Positions 8,856-17,732 are shown, numbered from the stretch's first letter. The stretch is DNA of 64,000 nt from Psychrosphaera sp. F3M07 (GCF_018860345.1 NZ_JAHKPJ010000025.1:310001-374000); one strand, 5' to 3'. Translations and numbers: made by a program. The notes: generated from the letters alone by a model not told the origin.

Positions 8856-9725
8856 ATGGATTTGATCAGTATTTTTGTAGTTGCCCTTCCCATTTACATT
8901 GCGCTCCCATTTATTTATTGGACAAAGCATAATCATAAAAACAAAAGGAAAGACCCTTTTTATGAATTCGAGATTGAAAGGCCAGCAGGTTATAGTTTAA
9001 GTAACGAAGTAATAAGCAAGGCGTTCGATGCCGGGGCATTACTGGCCAGTCTCGTGGTCGTTGGGGCAATGTGTTCACTTCTTATTGCTAATCAAACTTT
9101 AAACTTTCCAACCAAAATAACTCTAGCAATCATACTTTTTATAGTTTTAGTTTTTGTAATAAGACGTTTTATAAAAACCCAGAAACATATTTTTAACTTA
9201 ACAGATGGGTTAAAAGCAGAACAAGTTGTTGGGCAATCACTGACTCAACTTCTTTACTCTGGTTTTCGTGTTTTCCATGATATTCCTGCTACTAGTTTAA
9301 AGTTTAATATTGATCATGTGGTTGTATGTCCTAGCGGTGTATTTGCGATTGAAACCAAAAGCCGAAGAAAAGGAATAACAGGGACTCATCATAAAGTGAT
9401 GGTAAAAAATGACAGATTACAATTTTCTACATGGACTGATACTCAAACAATTGAACAGGCAAAACGCCAAACAAAATGGTTATCTCAAGAGTTAACATCA
9501 TCAACTGGCGAGTATGTAGCCGTAAGCCCAATTGTTGCCCTGCCCGGTTACTTTGTAGAAAGAAAAGATAACTCATCGGTTTTAGTTTTAAATCACAAAT
9601 TGTTATCAAATTCCAAAACTTATTCATCTACTAATCAGTTAACGCCTGAGCAAATTGACCGTATTTGTCACCAATTGAAACTACTGCAACGCGTTGATAG
9701 TGAATTGCAAAAAGCTAAGTCATAA
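8856..9725 (+). CDS. Membrane protein with a NERD nuclease-related domain
   Basis: It has 289 residues. Hydrophobic helices lie at about 3-22 and, as a pair, 58-78 and 87-103. A cytosolic NERD domain covers about 119-240. Its core reads GLKAEQVVGQSL, then FNIDHVVV with D153, then VFAIETKSRRKG with E166 and K168, matching the D...ExK nuclease-like centre. NERD proteins are proposed DNA-processing or defence-related factors, but their function is mostly unproven. The gene stands alone, with about 160 bp before it and a convergent HNH nuclease gene after it. The latter neighbour makes a nucleic-acid role plausible, though this is only context. Confidence 0.8.
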   Translation: MDLISIFVVALPIYIALPFIYWTKHNHKNKRKDPFYEFEIERPAGYSLSNEVISKAFDAGALLASLVVVGAMCSLLIANQTLNFPTKITLAIILFIVLVFVIRRFIKTQKHIFNLTDGLKAEQVVGQSLTQLLYSGFRVFHDIPATSLKFNIDHVVVCPSGVFAIETKSRRKGITGTHHKVMVKNDRLQFSTWTDTQTIEQAKRQTKWLSQELTSSTGEYVAVSPIVALPGYFVERKDNSSVLVLNHKLLSNSKTYSSTNQLTPEQIDRICHQLKLLQRVDSELQKAKS

Positions 9726-9792
9726 AGTGTAAAAGGACTTCCATGAACCAATCGGGTATTAAAAAAAAGTTAATATACAAGTGAATAAAAGG

Positions 9793-10935
9793 TTATTTTT
9801 TATACGTAATCTCTCGATGGTATGCCAAATAATCTTGATGTTGATGATTTAGATTTACTCCCATATTTTTACTTATTCCTAAAACTTGGTAGTCGTCTAA
9901 GTAAGGTGAAATTACTATCTTGCCTTTTTCTGTAAATGTTATGTAACCAAGATCGAATGCTTTATCTATATTAGCCAACAATAACAAACCGTTATTTGGG
10001 TCTAGCCGTTCTTTGTCATCAGCGCTTGCCCAAGGCTTGATATGTGAGGCAATTAAAAACTGCATTTTGTTATAACGAGTTAGCGCACAGCCCTGCCAAT
10101 ATTGGATCAGTTTATCTCTGAATGCTCCCTGCCCTATTCTGGTATTAACCAAGTTTGATTTTTCAGTGGTTGTTGTATTTTCGTCTTTTAGAATCTTATC
10201 TATGTCATCTTTAACATTTACTTGAGTAACATCAGCTAAAAATGACTGGTAAGATTTAAGCGCCGCGCTGTACATTCCATTGCCTTTACTATTTTTTGCT
10301 CTAAACTCTTCAACTTGTAAAGCTTTACTCGCTAACACACTATACTGTGCATACGAGCCAATCGACAAAACGTTCTCTTTGGATATTCCGGCATCGTACA
10401 ACCAGTTCGAAATTGAACCTTTAAGCGCACCAACGTAGTTTTTCACCGTCTTTTCAGACTTACCAATAGATAGTGCCCAGCGCTGATATTGAACTTCTAA
10501 GCTGTCTAAATTGTGAATTAATGCATCTTTTAACGCAGGTCGCATTATTGGACTTTTTAAATAATCAAACAGCTCCTCATCAAAATACGCAAAATTCACG
10601 CAAAGGCTGATATTTGAGTTACTTGCCGTCTTTAAAACACTGAATTCCTGTTGATATTCAGGTTTAACATCTAAGTGCCAAAATCCACTCGTTTGTAAAT
10701 GATAAAACGGCAGATATGGCGTGTCTTTATCATTACCTTGCTGTAATTGTTTAAAGTAATGAGTGAATCTACTTTTTAAAGTATCGTTATAATTTACTTT
10801 ATTCGTTGTGATCAAACCTTGTTCAATCTGTTCGATGACAGCTAACAATAAACATACTTTATGTGGCTTCGCATGCCCACTCGACTTATCCGGTTTTAGG
10901 GCTTGAAACTTATTGATATAAAACTGAACTGTCAT
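9793..10935 (-). CDS. HNH endonuclease with a ScoMcrA-SBD-like N-terminal domain
   Basis: It has 380 residues. The C-terminal part (about 268-350) is an HNH_2-type nuclease: W280-GC (QYWQGCALTRY), ASHIKPW (296-302), DPNNGLLL (312-319) and NIDKAFD (322-328). The N-terminal 110 residues carry KPHKVCLLLAVIE (23-35) and PYLPFYHLQTSGFWHL (73-88). This pattern resembles the sulfur-binding domain of ScoMcrA-type restriction enzymes, so the protein may cut modified (for example phosphorothioated) DNA. The middle region (140-240) is helical and unrecognised. It lies one base after the upstream methyltransferase gene, in the same transcript. The HNH domain is secure; the modification-dependent role is inference. 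Confidence 0.75.
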   Translation of the reverse strand: MTVQFYINKFQALKPDKSSGHAKPHKVCLLLAVIEQIEQGLITTNKVNYNDTLKSRFTHYFKQLQQGNDKDTPYLPFYHLQTSGFWHLDVKPEYQQEFSVLKTASNSNISLCVNFAYFDEELFDYLKSPIMRPALKDALIHNLDSLEVQYQRWALSIGKSEKTVKNYVGALKGSISNWLYDAGISKENVLSIGSYAQYSVLASKALQVEEFRAKNSKGNGMYSAALKSYQSFLADVTQVNVKDDIDKILKDENTTTTEKSNLVNTRIGQGAFRDKLIQYWQGCALTRYNKMQFLIASHIKPWASADDKERLDPNNGLLLLANIDKAFDLGYITFTEKGKIVISPYLDDYQVLGISKNMGVNLNHQHQDYLAYHREITYKK

Positions 10936-10936
10936 A

Positions 10937-11587
10937 TTAGGACTTCCATTTAAAGACTAATGTTTTCCAAGTCACATCTGAGCGATCTAGTGCATCAACC
11001 GAGCTTTCATTTAGAATAACGTCAAAATTCAGCTTATTTGCTTGCTGCATAAGTTTAGACTCATCAATTACGTGAGCAATACGGCCATCTGAAAATTCAC
11101 CAATTCTAAGCGTGATAACAATTAGTCCATTAGTTGAAACTAGCTTACTTAGAGTATTCAGCGCCTCAATTTGATCTTCTGCATTCATATGCATCCACAC
11201 CGCACTGAGTAGGATTAAGTCAAAACTGACTTCTTGTTTGGTGACTTTGGTTAATGCAGGTAATGAATCATCAAGCCATTTCACGTTTAAATCTTCTGTG
11301 GTCTTCTGTCCAATTACTGCTAATTCTTGTGCTGGCTCTACTGCGAAGATTTGAACGTTATTTTCTGTTGGGTGTGTATTAGCGGCTAATTCGGCTAGGT
11401 ATTTAACGTCTCGGCCAGAACCTGCGCCTAAGTCTAGAATGCGAGCATTTGGGTTTTCAATTATTGAGGGTAAAAACGGCGACCAGCTTTGATGAACCTC
11501 TTCAAACGTTTTTGAAAGGTACTGTTCGGCTAACTTAGTAGCGTTGTCGTTATAAAACTGCGGAGTCTTCAAAAACGTCAAATCCAT
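10937..11587 (-). CDS. Class I SAM-dependent methyltransferase
   Basis: It has 216 residues with a Rossmann methyltransferase fold. Motif I is RILDLGAGSGRDVKYLA (about 49-65), an acidic loop-2 position lies in IFAVEP (about 79-84), and the post-II strand FDLILLSAVWMHM lies near 121-133. The size and the absence of a target-recognition domain or an N-DPPY motif argue against a DNA methylase and for a small-molecule or protein methyltransferase. It is the first gene of a two-gene unit, and the HNH nuclease gene starts one base after its stop. The substrate is unknown. Confidence 0.8.
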   Translation of the reverse strand: MDLTFLKTPQFYNDNATKLAEQYLSKTFEEVHQSWSPFLPSIIENPNARILDLGAGSGRDVKYLAELAANTHPTENNVQIFAVEPAQELAVIGQKTTEDLNVKWLDDSLPALTKVTKQEVSFDLILLSAVWMHMNAEDQIEALNTLSKLVSTNGLIVITLRIGEFSDGRIAHVIDESKLMQQANKLNFDVILNESSVDALDRSDVTWKTLVFKWKS

Positions 11588-11697
11588 TGAATATTTTATC
11601 TTTTATTTCATATAGATAAATTGCCTAAAGTGCCTCCCTATGTCAATAACAAATAAACCTACAACCATTAACCTCCCCTTAGCCTCCCACTTCATCT

Positions 11698-12339
11698 TTA
11701 AGCTTTTGGTTTTGCCTTTTCTTTAGCACTTTTCACAAGTTGCATTAACTTGGTTAAGTCTTTTTTTAGTTCTTTGTGTAACAGGCTATTGGTTAAACTA
11801 GATGGTGTTGAACCGCCAAATTCGGTGTGCATGGTGACGTTCAGTGTGGTGTGGTTGTCTTCTGCTTGTCCTGTTAATTCGTAAGTGATTGTTGAGTACG
11901 CGCGGACTAAATCGCTCGGTACTTGGGTTTCCGACGGAACTAACGTTAACGTCAAACGGTTATTAGTTTGATCTTCGCTGTAGGTTGAATTCAAAACAAA
12001 ATCTCTGTCATCAATTGGCCAAGGCATATCAACAACAACATAAATCGTTTTTTCTGACTCAGAGGTTGTATGAACAATGTGCGTTTGACTACAACGTAGT
12101 TGCCACTTCCAACACTCTCCTTCTGCAGTAAAAAATGCTTTTATTGTATTTATGGGCGCTTGAAAGTTTACTGTTGCTTGTACTTCTAGGTGTTGTGAAT
12201 GCGGTACGGTTCTGGTTGATATTACTAAATCAGGCTCTTCCACCTTCACTTGCCACTGGCTTGGTTCTGCAATGGCGCTTTTAATTACAGCTAATTGCAC
12301 AATGATTACGGCGGCGGTGGTGAATACGTTCTTGATCAT
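11698..12339 (-). CDS. Exported START-domain (lipid-binding-like) protein
   Basis: ATG 12339, preceded by AGG seven bases upstream, is preferred over the in-frame TTG at 12360, giving 213 residues. A signal peptide (about 1-24, ending KSAIAEP) precedes a START/Bet v1-like helix-grip domain. The diagnostic DMPWPIDDRDFVL segment lies near residues 103-115. START proteins bind lipids or other hydrophobic ligands; bacterial exported members are uncharacterised. It stands alone. Its 3' end is about 110 bp from the methyltransferase start, and a divergent MAPEG gene lies upstream. Confidence 0.8.
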   Translation of the reverse strand: MIKNVFTTAAVIIVQLAVIKSAIAEPSQWQVKVEEPDLVISTRTVPHSQHLEVQATVNFQAPINTIKAFFTAEGECWKWQLRCSQTHIVHTTSESEKTIYVVVDMPWPIDDRDFVLNSTYSEDQTNNRLTLTLVPSETQVPSDLVRAYSTITYELTGQAEDNHTTLNVTMHTEFGGSTPSSLTNSLLHKELKKDLTKLMQLVKSAKEKAKPKA

Positions 12340-12457
12340 TTGAAAGCCTGCTCTTATCAATTTTAAATTGTGTTATTTACCCATGGTAGCGAAAGTGGTT
12401 TGGTTTATGAACAACTACTTTTAAAGCAGCAGTTATTTTACTTTGCACACAAACCAT

Positions 12458-12486
12458 TTGACACATATAAACACCTCTGTTAAATT
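12458..12486 (+). promoter_or_regulatory. Predicted promoter of the MAPEG gene
   Basis: A perfect -35 TTGACA (12458-12463), a 17-bp spacer and -10 TAAATT (12481-12486) lie about 40 bp before the start codon. Two direct repeats, TTACTTTGCACACAAACCAT (12438-12457) and TTACTTTGCACGCAAACTAT (12485-12504), flank it exactly and could bind a regulator. Confidence 0.6.
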
Positions 12487-12524
12487 ACTTTGCACGCAAA
12501 CTATAAACAAACAGGAAAAGTCCA

Positions 12525-12932
12525 ATGCCACAATATGCTGACAGTATTTTTGTAATCGCTATTATTATCGCCACCGTTGTTATTCAAGCTTTAGTTGCGG
12601 CTAGAGCCCATAGAAAACAAGACCATTATATTCCGGGTGTGGTTGCACCTGAGTTGGATCACCACTCTTTTGTCTTCCGTAGTAATCGTACCTTTATGAA
12701 CTCTTTGGAAAATGTGCCGTTATTTGTGGTTACCGCTTTATTGGCTATGTTTGCAGGGGTTGATGCAAATACACTTTATGTTGTGACATCTGTGTTTGCG
12801 GCGGCGCGTATTGTACATATGGCGTTGTTTTATAAAATTGCCACCAATGAAAATCCGAGCCCGCGCAGCTACTTTTATTTAATTGGTTTGATAACTCAAA
12901 TGGTTTTATTAGGCTTGATCTTTTCGGCTTAA
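12525..12932 (+). CDS. MAPEG-family membrane protein
   Basis: It has 135 residues and about four membrane helices (about 6-26, 60-80, 82-100 and 115-133). The family segment FRSNRTFMNSLENVPLFVVTALLAMFAG (residues 51-78) includes the ExP motif ENVP. MAPEG proteins are trimeric glutathione-dependent transferases/peroxidases or orphan membrane proteins. A strong AGGA ribosome-binding site precedes ATG 12525. The gene has its own near-consensus promoter. The substrate cannot be told from sequence. Confidence 0.88.
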   Translation: MPQYADSIFVIAIIIATVVIQALVAARAHRKQDHYIPGVVAPELDHHSFVFRSNRTFMNSLENVPLFVVTALLAMFAGVDANTLYVVTSVFAAARIVHMALFYKIATNENPSPRSYFYLIGLITQMVLLGLIFSA

Positions 12933-12949
12933 GAATGGCTGTCTAGGCT

Positions 12950-12987
12950 TTTTATAACTTATCTTTTATAACTTATCTTTTATAACT
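12950..12987. repeat. Short tandem repeat after the MAPEG gene
   Basis: The 14-bp unit TTTTATAACTTATC occurs twice in full and once in part (2.7 copies). No function is apparent. Confidence 0.8.
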
Positions 12988-13037
12988 GGCTTTCTGGATT
13001 GGCTTTGCGGCTTAGCTTTTAAAAATTAGCTTTGCCG

Positions 13038-13376
13038 CTATTTACCTTGATCTGGATTTTGAACTGGTTTTTTATCATTAAAAGAGGTTGGCATTAATTC
13101 AACACCTACCATTCTGCCAACTTTCAAAAGGATAGGAATGGTGATTGGCGCGAAAGGTAATAACGCAAAAACACCTAATCCACAGCCTTTTAGCAGATCG
13201 AAATACTGCGTATGGGCAATTTTCATTTCTTCTTTGTTCGCTTTACGTTTAGTAAATTTTTTATAGATGCTGAGCATCTCAATGGTTTCTTGTTTTTCCT
13301 GTGCTAGTGCTTGCTTAAAGCTCAACATTTTCTGTTTAAAAGAATACTTCCTTTTAAGGTTTATTAACCTTTTCAT
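13038..13376 (-). CDS. Small LETM1-like protein
   Basis: ATG 13376 has AAGGTG about nine bases upstream and is preferred over TTG 13382; the protein is 112 residues. A basic, helical N-terminal half (about 1-60) is followed by the segment LLKGCGLGVFALLPFAPITIPILLKVGRMVG. That resembles the LETM1/ribosome-binding-like motif with its hydrophobic PFAPIT core. Such short LETM1-like proteins occur in many marine gammaproteobacteria with unknown function; a membrane-associated role is likely. Confidence 0.65.
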   Translation of the reverse strand: MKRLINLKRKYSFKQKMLSFKQALAQEKQETIEMLSIYKKFTKRKANKEEMKIAHTQYFDLLKGCGLGVFALLPFAPITIPILLKVGRMVGVELMPTSFNDKKPVQNPDQGK

Positions 13377-13494
13377 GCACAATTCACCTTTAATTATCTA
13401 GTGCCAATACTAAGCTTGATAATAAGTTTAACTGCCACTTAGCTAACTATTACAAACATAGTTATTATAAAAGCTTAGGCATCAGGCTATATAT

Positions 13495-13650
13495 TTATTC
13501 CACCACTCTAGGTACAAATTTCGCACTAATTTGAAAGCCGCCAGGGGCAAGTACTTTGCTGATAACAGATAAGCGTGGGTCAGTATTACCTTTTTCAATA
13601 TCTCGTAATGTTTTGTCCGATATTTTTATGAAACAAGATAAAAAGGGGAG
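13495..13650 (-). pseudogene. Remnant of an XRE helix-turn-helix regulator
   Basis: On the minus strand an open frame without a usable start reads ISDKTLRDIEKGNTDPRLSV and then ISKVLAPGGFQISAKFVPRVVE before the stop. The RDIEKGNxDPRLS stretch is typical of the third helix and loop of XRE-type regulators such as HipB/HigA antitoxins. An in-frame TAA lies just upstream, so the N-terminal half is lost. No partner toxin remains nearby. Confidence 0.55.
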
Positions 13651-13744
13651 TTAAACTACCGTTCTTGATACACAAAGAACTTTTAATCGGTAATAGTCTA
13701 CCGAATAAATAATTTACCAACTAAATTGAAAACTAGTACTCAGG

Positions 13745-15088
13745 CTAGCTGTCGGATTTTGGAATTCCAGCCCAAACGTCGGCGGCCGTTATTGAGTCTT
13801 TGTTTTTCTTTTTGTGTTTCCTTTTCCCTGTCCCTTCTGGTTTTGCCATGCCTACGCCTTGTGCTTTTTCTGCGTCTAACACGGCTTGGTCAGGAATATC
13901 GGTAACTGGAAAACCTTCTACTAATTCACGCTCTAGGCGGAATTTATTTTTCTTTTCTATGATTTTAAAGTGATGGAAGTCTTCGTGATCGAGCAAGGAC
14001 AATGCTAAGCCTACTTCTCCTGCGCGGCCACTGCGGCCAATGCGATGCATATAATCTAATGGGCTTCTTGGTAAATCAAAGTTTATTACTACCGGCAGTT
14101 TTTCTATATCTAATCCACGTGCTGCTATGTCAGTGGCTATTAATACTTGGATTTCACCGGCTTTAAATGATTCTAATACACGATTACGTGCGCCTTGGCC
14201 TTTGTCGCCGTGGAATACTTCTGCCGTGATCCCACGTTTTAGTAATTTGTCAGCTAAGTGTTTACAACTTCTTTTGGCGTTAACAAATATTAAGGCTTGT
14301 TGCCATTGATGCTGATTAATTAAGTGCGCTAATACGGTGGTTTTCTCACCTTTGTTAACGGTAAATACACGTTGTACTAAGGTACTGGCGTCTTCACTTT
14401 GCAGTTGGATTTCAACCGGATTGGTTAACAAGGTTTTAGTTAAGTCTTGTACTTGCTCTGGAAAGGTGGCTGAGAACAATAATGTTTGTTTTTTATTTGG
14501 CGTTAATTTTAGCAGTTTTGTTAATTCTTCCGTAAAGCCCAGACTTAACATGCGGTCGGCTTCATCCAGAATTAAGGTACTTACTAAATCCAATTTTATG
14601 GCATTGCTTGATATTAAATCCAACAGTCGACCGGGTGTTGCCACCAAAATGTCGGTTCCGCCACGCAGTGCCAACATTTGCGTATTAACCGACACACCTC
14701 CAAATACGGCAACGGTTTTTATTTCGCCATTAAAGTGTTGAGCATAAGATTTAATGCTGTCTGCTATTTGTTTGGCTAACTCACGAGTGGGTACCAAGAT
14801 AAGTCCAGCAACATAGTTGCCGCTTTTAACGTTAGTTTTTGTAGTGCCAAGCTTTTTTGAATGAATGCTTTGTTCATATATCTTTTGAAGCAAAGGTAAT
14901 GCAAATGTCGCGGTTTTGCCCGACCCAGTATTTGCCCCTGCAATTAAATCTCGTCCTGCTAATACCGTTGGGATCGCCTGTGCTTGTATTGGTGTTGGCT
15001 GTTGATAATCCAATTCAGTAAGGCGGTTTAACAGTGGTTTGATTAAGCCAAGTTCTTTGAAATTGGTTGCAGTTGGAGTAGAGGTCAT
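13745..15088 (-). CDS. rhlE: RhlE-type DEAD-box RNA helicase
   Basis: It has 447 residues. The Q motif (YQQPTPIQAQAIP, 28-40), motif I GANTGSGKT (51-59), Ia PTRELA (100-105), Ib TPGRLLD (151-157), II DEAD (175-178) and III SAT (206-208) are all present. They are followed by a complete C-terminal helicase lobe with ARGLDI and HRIGRSGR. The Lys-rich tail (about 425-439) is typical for RNA binding. It is a cytosolic RNA-remodelling ATPase in ribosome maturation and RNA decay. It is monocistronic and divergent from the kinase-like gene at 15278. RhlE is preferred over SrmB/DbpA on overall motif style, but the exact subfamily is not certain. Confidence 0.88.
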   Translation of the reverse strand: MTSTPTATNFKELGLIKPLLNRLTELDYQQPTPIQAQAIPTVLAGRDLIAGANTGSGKTATFALPLLQKIYEQSIHSKKLGTTKTNVKSGNYVAGLILVPTRELAKQIADSIKSYAQHFNGEIKTVAVFGGVSVNTQMLALRGGTDILVATPGRLLDLISSNAIKLDLVSTLILDEADRMLSLGFTEELTKLLKLTPNKKQTLLFSATFPEQVQDLTKTLLTNPVEIQLQSEDASTLVQRVFTVNKGEKTTVLAHLINQHQWQQALIFVNAKRSCKHLADKLLKRGITAEVFHGDKGQGARNRVLESFKAGEIQVLIATDIAARGLDIEKLPVVINFDLPRSPLDYMHRIGRSGRAGEVGLALSLLDHEDFHHFKIIEKKNKFRLERELVEGFPVTDIPDQAVLDAEKAQGVGMAKPEGTGKRKHKKKNKDSITAADVWAGIPKSDS

Positions 15089-15277
15089 TTTATAAGGGGC
15101 TCAAAGCTAAACAATAACCCGATATTTTAGCCTATTTGTGTCCACTAAGTTAGTAAAATCCAATGACACTTATTTTCACTATCCACCTCTGGCCTAGCCA
15201 ATCATAATTTGCTCGTTTACACTGCTTTTATAATTCGGCTTTATAATTCAGATTTACTATTTATCTAATGCGACTTT

Positions 15278-16279
15278 ATGACTTCTATTGCAGCTACTGA
15301 TCCATCATTTCAAATCATACTCACGCAGAAAATCTTGCCTAAATTGCAGCACGCGTTACAAGATCATTCCGTACAGTACGTTGAGCAACTGCAAGCGTTA
15401 TGGAGTGGTTATGGCAGTATTATCCGTTGTTACAGTAAAGATAAAGACCAATATTATATTGTGAAATACGTACAAACTTCTATCCCAGCTACCGACCACC
15501 CAAGAGGATGGAGCGGAGAAAAGAGCCACCAGCGTAAAGTTAAATCGTACCAAGTAGAAACTGAGTTTTACCGTCAATATGCTCAATGTTGCACACTAGA
15601 TTGCAAAGTCCCTACATTACACAAAATCGTTGAATTAGATGATGGCTGTTTGTTATTGATGGAAGACTTACACGCCAGTGGTTATGACGTCCGTGCGGAT
15701 AAAAACGATTGGCACAAACTTAAATTGGCTATTACTTGGTTGGCCAACTTTCATAGTAAGTTTATGTTTAATAACGCCGATGATTTGTGGTCTCAAGGCG
15801 GTTATTGGCATTTAGCTACCCGCCAAGATGAATTGGCCGCTATGCCAGAGTCTGAGTTAAAACAACAAGCTTGCAACTTAGATATGCGATTGAAAAATGC
15901 AAAATTCCAAACTTTAATTCATGGTGACGCTAAGTTTGAAAACTTATGTTTTCATAATCAAAACAACCAAGTTGCAGCGGTGGACTTTCAATATATTGGT
16001 CGTGGTGTAGGGGTTGTTGATTTAGCCTATTTAGCCGGTAGTGCGCTGGAACAAACGAGTCTTGAGAAATATGGCGACCAGATACTTCCGCTATATTTAA
16101 AGGCTTTAAAACAGGCCTTAACTCAACCTACTTTAGATTTTGACCAACTCAGTGCAGAATACTCGCGATTATACCCTGTTGCTTGGGCTGACTTTTATCG
16201 GTTTTTACTGGGCTGGAATCCGAATAGTTGGAAGATAAACCCTTATATTAAAAAAATGACTACCCTCGCATTATCATAG
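15278..16279 (+). CDS. APH/ecdysteroid-kinase-like phosphotransferase
   Basis: It has 333 residues and a choline/aminoglycoside-kinase-like fold. The catalytic loop HGDAKFENLCF (about 214-224) and metal-binding VDFQYIGRGVGVVDLAYL segment (about 235-252) are intact. An upstream Lys in YYIVKYV and a Glu in EDL fit the nucleotide site. It most resembles the EcKinase (DUF1679) branch and would phosphorylate a small hydroxylated molecule. The substrate is unknown. No clear ribosome-binding site precedes ATG 15278. It has its own transcript. Confidence 0.75.
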   Translation: MTSIAATDPSFQIILTQKILPKLQHALQDHSVQYVEQLQALWSGYGSIIRCYSKDKDQYYIVKYVQTSIPATDHPRGWSGEKSHQRKVKSYQVETEFYRQYAQCCTLDCKVPTLHKIVELDDGCLLLMEDLHASGYDVRADKNDWHKLKLAITWLANFHSKFMFNNADDLWSQGGYWHLATRQDELAAMPESELKQQACNLDMRLKNAKFQTLIHGDAKFENLCFHNQNNQVAAVDFQYIGRGVGVVDLAYLAGSALEQTSLEKYGDQILPLYLKALKQALTQPTLDFDQLSAEYSRLYPVAWADFYRFLLGWNPNSWKINPYIKKMTTLALS

Positions 16280-16646
16280 TCAACTTGTGTTTAAACTGGA
16301 TTTTGTTGACAGAACACATCCCTCTTTATGATTTTTTTACACTAAAATCCTCATTATTACTGCCACTTAACACCTTACATTTATATTGGTTAACCAATTA
16401 AATATTTGGTAATACAATGTTGATAAATTGGTCACAATGTAATATAACTTGCCTTTAGTTTTAAAATACAAGATTGGTTAGCTCAAGTTATAAATTAATC
16501 ACATTACAACGTGCGACTTGTTATTTTATAAGGCAGTGCACGGGTTAAGTTTTAATTCAACTTACACATGTTTAATGGTTACTGAGTGAAGATACTAACA
16601 ACGTACTTTTTATTCATAGAATTACTGTATTTATTAGGAGAATACG
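16280..16646. other. 367-bp promoter region of the first PL7 gene
   Basis: It contains the perfect operator palindrome at 16385-16398 and two half-related copies (16405-16419 and 16427-16439). No gene is seen. The remaining 200 bp presumably hold the promoter and a long leader, but no strong -35/-10 pair stands out. Confidence 0.5.
16385..16398. promoter_or_regulatory. Predicted operator of the alginate regulator (PL7 promoter)
   Basis: ATTGGTTAACCAAT is a perfect 14-bp palindrome. Related copies follow at 16405-16419 (TTTGGTAATACAATG) and 16427-16439 (ATTGGTCACAATG). The TTGGT-N2-ACCAA layout is that of FadR-subfamily uronate regulators such as UxuR/ExuR. The same motif recurs at 32379-32403, 33309-33340 and 35506-35519. 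Confidence 0.6.
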
Positions 16647-17696
16647 ATGTTTAAACTTCTGCCCTTATTACCTTTAACCATGTTGTTTGCCGGTTGTGCT
16701 AGCACGTCAGATGCACCAGAGAGCAAGATTGATTTATCTAACTGGAAAATTACCGTTCCAACTGACATAGACGGCAATGGCAAAGTTGACGAAATTGATA
16801 CCAAAGAATTAGCCAGTTACCAACACCCTGACTTTTTTTATACCGACGACAATGGTGATTTAGTTTTTGCAACGCCAAACAAAGCATTCACCTCGGCAAA
16901 CTCATCTAATACTCGTAGTGAATTACGACAAATGATCCGCGGTATGGATACCTCTATCAGCACTAAAGCGTACGCCAACAACTTTGCTATAGCGGCACAT
17001 CCAGATTCGGCTTATTTTGGTCAAGTTGGTGGAAGATTAGACGCTACTTTAAAAGTGAATCACGTTGCATTAAATGCAAAACACCCTAAAAAACCAGCTT
17101 ACTCTGTGGTTGTAGGACAAATACATGCAGGTAAAGATAAAGACTTAGTTTCTGACGGTGATGGTTTTGGTTGGGGTAACGAACCAATTAAAATATATTA
17201 TAAAAAATGGCCTGGGCACAAAACCGGTTCGGTGTTTTGGAACTACGAACGTAATTTAGCAAAAGCAGATCCAAACCGTACCGACATTGCACATCCAGTT
17301 TGGGGTTATACATGGGAAAATCCAGCTGATCCTGGTGACGCAGGAATCGCGTTAGGAGAAGAGTTTAGCTATACCATCAATGTTCACCAAAACATTATGT
17401 ATTTAACTTTTACCCAAGCCAACAAACCAACGGTAGAGTATCAAGTTGATTTATCAAACAATGTAGACCCTTATGGCAAGGTAGACACGCTTGATCACCC
17501 AGCTGGTTACACTGGTGATTGGTTATACTTTAAAGCTGGTGCTTACAACCAATGTTCAACTAAAGATGCAAAAGGTGTTTGGTATGCGGCTTGTGCTGGC
17601 ACAGGTAATTGGGCTGAAGATAAAGCCAACGGCGACTATACTAGCGTAACTTTTTCTAAGATTGATTTAAGCCCAGCAACAAAGCCTAAGAGCTAG
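16647..17696 (+). CDS. PL7 alginate lyase, lipoprotein
   Basis: It has 349 residues with a lipobox LFAGC (Cys17), so it is probably anchored in the outer membrane. The single PL7 domain (about 28-344) shows all three family blocks: RSELR (90-94), QIH (158-160) and YFKAGAYNQ (294-302), which supply the catalytic Arg, Gln, His and Tyr. It cleaves alginate by beta-elimination, giving oligosaccharides with unsaturated ends. QIH (rather than QVH) is commonly linked to polyguluronate or mixed activity, but specificity is not certain. AGGAG lies eight bases before ATG 16647. The promoter region carries operators shared with the rest of the alginate locus. It is followed by a strong terminator. Confidence 0.93.
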   Translation: MFKLLPLLPLTMLFAGCASTSDAPESKIDLSNWKITVPTDIDGNGKVDEIDTKELASYQHPDFFYTDDNGDLVFATPNKAFTSANSSNTRSELRQMIRGMDTSISTKAYANNFAIAAHPDSAYFGQVGGRLDATLKVNHVALNAKHPKKPAYSVVVGQIHAGKDKDLVSDGDGFGWGNEPIKIYYKKWPGHKTGSVFWNYERNLAKADPNRTDIAHPVWGYTWENPADPGDAGIALGEEFSYTINVHQNIMYLTFTQANKPTVEYQVDLSNNVDPYGKVDTLDHPAGYTGDWLYFKAGAYNQCSTKDAKGVWYAACAGTGNWAEDKANGDYTSVTFSKIDLSPATKPKS

Positions 17697-17697
17697 A

Positions 17698-17732
17698 AGC
17701 GGTAAGCGGTAAGCGGTAAGCGGTAAGCGGTA
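17698..17732. repeat. Five tandem copies of AGCGGTA
   Basis: Five exact 7-bp units lie between the PL7 stop codon and its terminator. The repeat is not coding and probably arose by slippage. Confidence 0.9.

Noticed and set aside
9793-11587. Classical type II restriction-modification system
   Set aside because: The methyltransferase lacks DPPY/NPPF-type DNA-methylase motifs and a recognition domain, so a standard modification partner is unlikely.
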